Positions 63,460-64,000 of a stretch of 64,000 nt of DNA are shown here, in pieces (the first letter of the stretch is position 1; every line of letters begins with the position of its first letter). This DNA is from Heyndrickxia camelliae (lineage in GTDB: Bacteria; Bacillota; Bacilli; Bacillales; Bacillaceae_C), in NCBI RefSeq assembly GCF_002844575.1, contig NZ_PIQO01000003.1, forward strand, positions 248,001 to 312,000. The letters are read 5' to 3'. The position numbers and the translations under genes were made by a program. The notes under the pieces are model-generated. The model did no database searches, was not told where the DNA came from, and was given only the letters and a program-made list of their open reading frames with translations.

Positions 63460-63903
63460 ATGTGTGAGCCTATTCAAATTATTTATGATGTTAAGGCATT
63501 GGAAGGAACTTGTTATGTAGAATTGAAACCAGGAAAATACACAGGGAATCATTGGAATAAAGACTCTATATATTTTTCAGATGAGACATTTTCATTCTTT
63601 TCTTTTGCAATTGAAAAACATTATAAGAGGTATAGTTTGTTTGGTGTGAGTGAGATAAGTATGCAAACTTGGGGACTAATAATTGCTGAGCTTGAAAAAC
63701 TAAAATCAATATTACAGAACAATCCAAACATTGCTGAATTAAAAAAACATCTTGTATTTTTGTTAGAAGAAATAACAGAGAAAAATTTTCTTAAAGACTT
63801 TCATGAAAATATAAACAGGCTGATAAGGGTAATAACTGAGCTACAAACATGGGTAATGAATACAAGCAAAAAACATGATTTTATTTCAATCTTAGGAATT
63901 TAA
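63460..63903 (+). CDS. Unknown 147-residue protein of the mobile element
   Basis: Start set at the ATG of 63460, 7 nt after ATGGAGG; an ATG 39 nt upstream has no binding site. The protein begins CEPIQIIYDVKALEGT, has a beta-rich half with aromatic residues (YTGNHWNKDSIYFSDETFSFF), then EKHYKRYSLFGVSEI, and two or three helices (about 75-135). There is no signal peptide or membrane helix. I do not recognise it. The layout resembles small immunity-type proteins, but this is only an impression. A GGGGAGG/CCTCTCC hairpin follows at 63908-63928. Confidence 0.7.
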   Translation: MCEPIQIIYDVKALEGTCYVELKPGKYTGNHWNKDSIYFSDETFSFFSFAIEKHYKRYSLFGVSEISMQTWGLIIAELEKLKSILQNNPNIAELKKHLVFLLEEITEKNFLKDFHENINRLIRVITELQTWVMNTSKKHDFISILGI

Positions 63904-63907
63904 AAAA

Positions 63908-63928
63908 GGGGAGGCAAATCACCTCTCC
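63908..63928 (+). terminator. Hairpin after the 147-residue ORF
   Basis: GGGAGG pairs with CCTCTCC around a 7-nt loop, right after the stop codon; no long T-run follows, so strength is uncertain. Sequence from here to 64000 shows no gene. Confidence 0.4.
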
Positions 63929-64000
63929 TGTACTCAATGTGCAATTATGTTCTGCCCTATGATCTATTCCTAAATTACAGTATTAGTTAGTGACTTGTAA

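Noticed and set aside
60712-64000. Complete prophage
   Set aside because: Only the left 3.4 kb of the element is in the window and no structural or lysis genes are seen; it could equally be an integrative element of another type.
1-64000. CRISPR array, rRNA or tRNA genes
   Set aside because: No regularly spaced direct repeats and no recognisable tRNA or rRNA sequence were found.

Overview
The window is a chromosomal segment of an endospore-forming member of the Bacillaceae. It carries spo0A, spoIVB, the complete spoIIIA operon and a gene order largely matching the Bacillus subtilis yqi-yqh-comG region. Base composition is AT-rich and almost all genes lie on the minus strand. I cannot name a species from sequence alone.

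Region by region. (1) 1-7.7 kb: the propionate/methylmalonyl-CoA branch, with a carboxyltransferase subunit cut by the window edge, methylmalonyl-CoA epimerase, a tiny Prli42-like membrane peptide, bacilliredoxin BrxB, MeaB and both methylmalonyl-CoA mutase subunits. (2) 8.2-18.9 kb: the branched-chain amino-acid catabolic operon ptb-bcd-buk-lpdV-bkdAA-bkdAB-bkdB behind the sigma-54 activator BkdR, with a near-perfect -24/-12 promoter and an upstream palindrome. Together these regions take Val/Ile/Leu to branched acyl-CoAs and propionyl-CoA to succinyl-CoA. (3) 19-25.4 kb: yqzF, a glycerophosphodiesterase, a cold-shock protein, spo0A, spoIVB, recN and argR. (4) 25.6-35.3 kb: tlyA, dxs, ispA, xseB, xseA, folD, nusB, an Asp23-family gene, accC and accB. 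(5) 35.6-40.9 kb: spoIIIAH to spoIIIAA, the SpoIIIA-SpoIIQ feeding-tube operon, behind a likely sigma-E promoter. (6) 41-51.3 kb: efp, pepQ, aroQ, yqhR, yqhQ, yqhP, yqhO, the class II ribonucleotide reductase nrdJ, yqhL and an ATPase. (7) 51.3-58.2 kb: the glycine cleavage genes gcvT-gcvPA-gcvPB under a tandem glycine riboswitch, then yqhH and yqhG. (8) 58.2-60.6 kb: yqzE, a decayed aroK and the distal comG genes (comGG, GF, GE, GD). (9) 60.6-64 kb: the left end of an integrated mobile element.

The two most notable findings are these. First, nrdJ is split by a 319-nt intervening sequence with the hallmarks of a self-splicing group I intron and no homing endonuclease; removing it restores an 852-residue reductase exactly in frame. 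Second, a large serine recombinase element is inserted inside comGC, separating the major competence pseudopilin from its C-terminal 60 or so codons. The element carries an AbiV-type abortive-infection gene and unrecognised small genes, and has its own repeated 13-bp operator-like motif.

Smaller points include a probable ATT start codon for spoIIIAD, a shikimate kinase gene decayed by several lesions, three copies of a dispersed noncoding repeat, paired NrdR-like boxes upstream of nrdJ, and an unexplained plus-strand cluster of hairpins at 2.36-2.45 kb. All calls are from reading the sequence; no database search was run.
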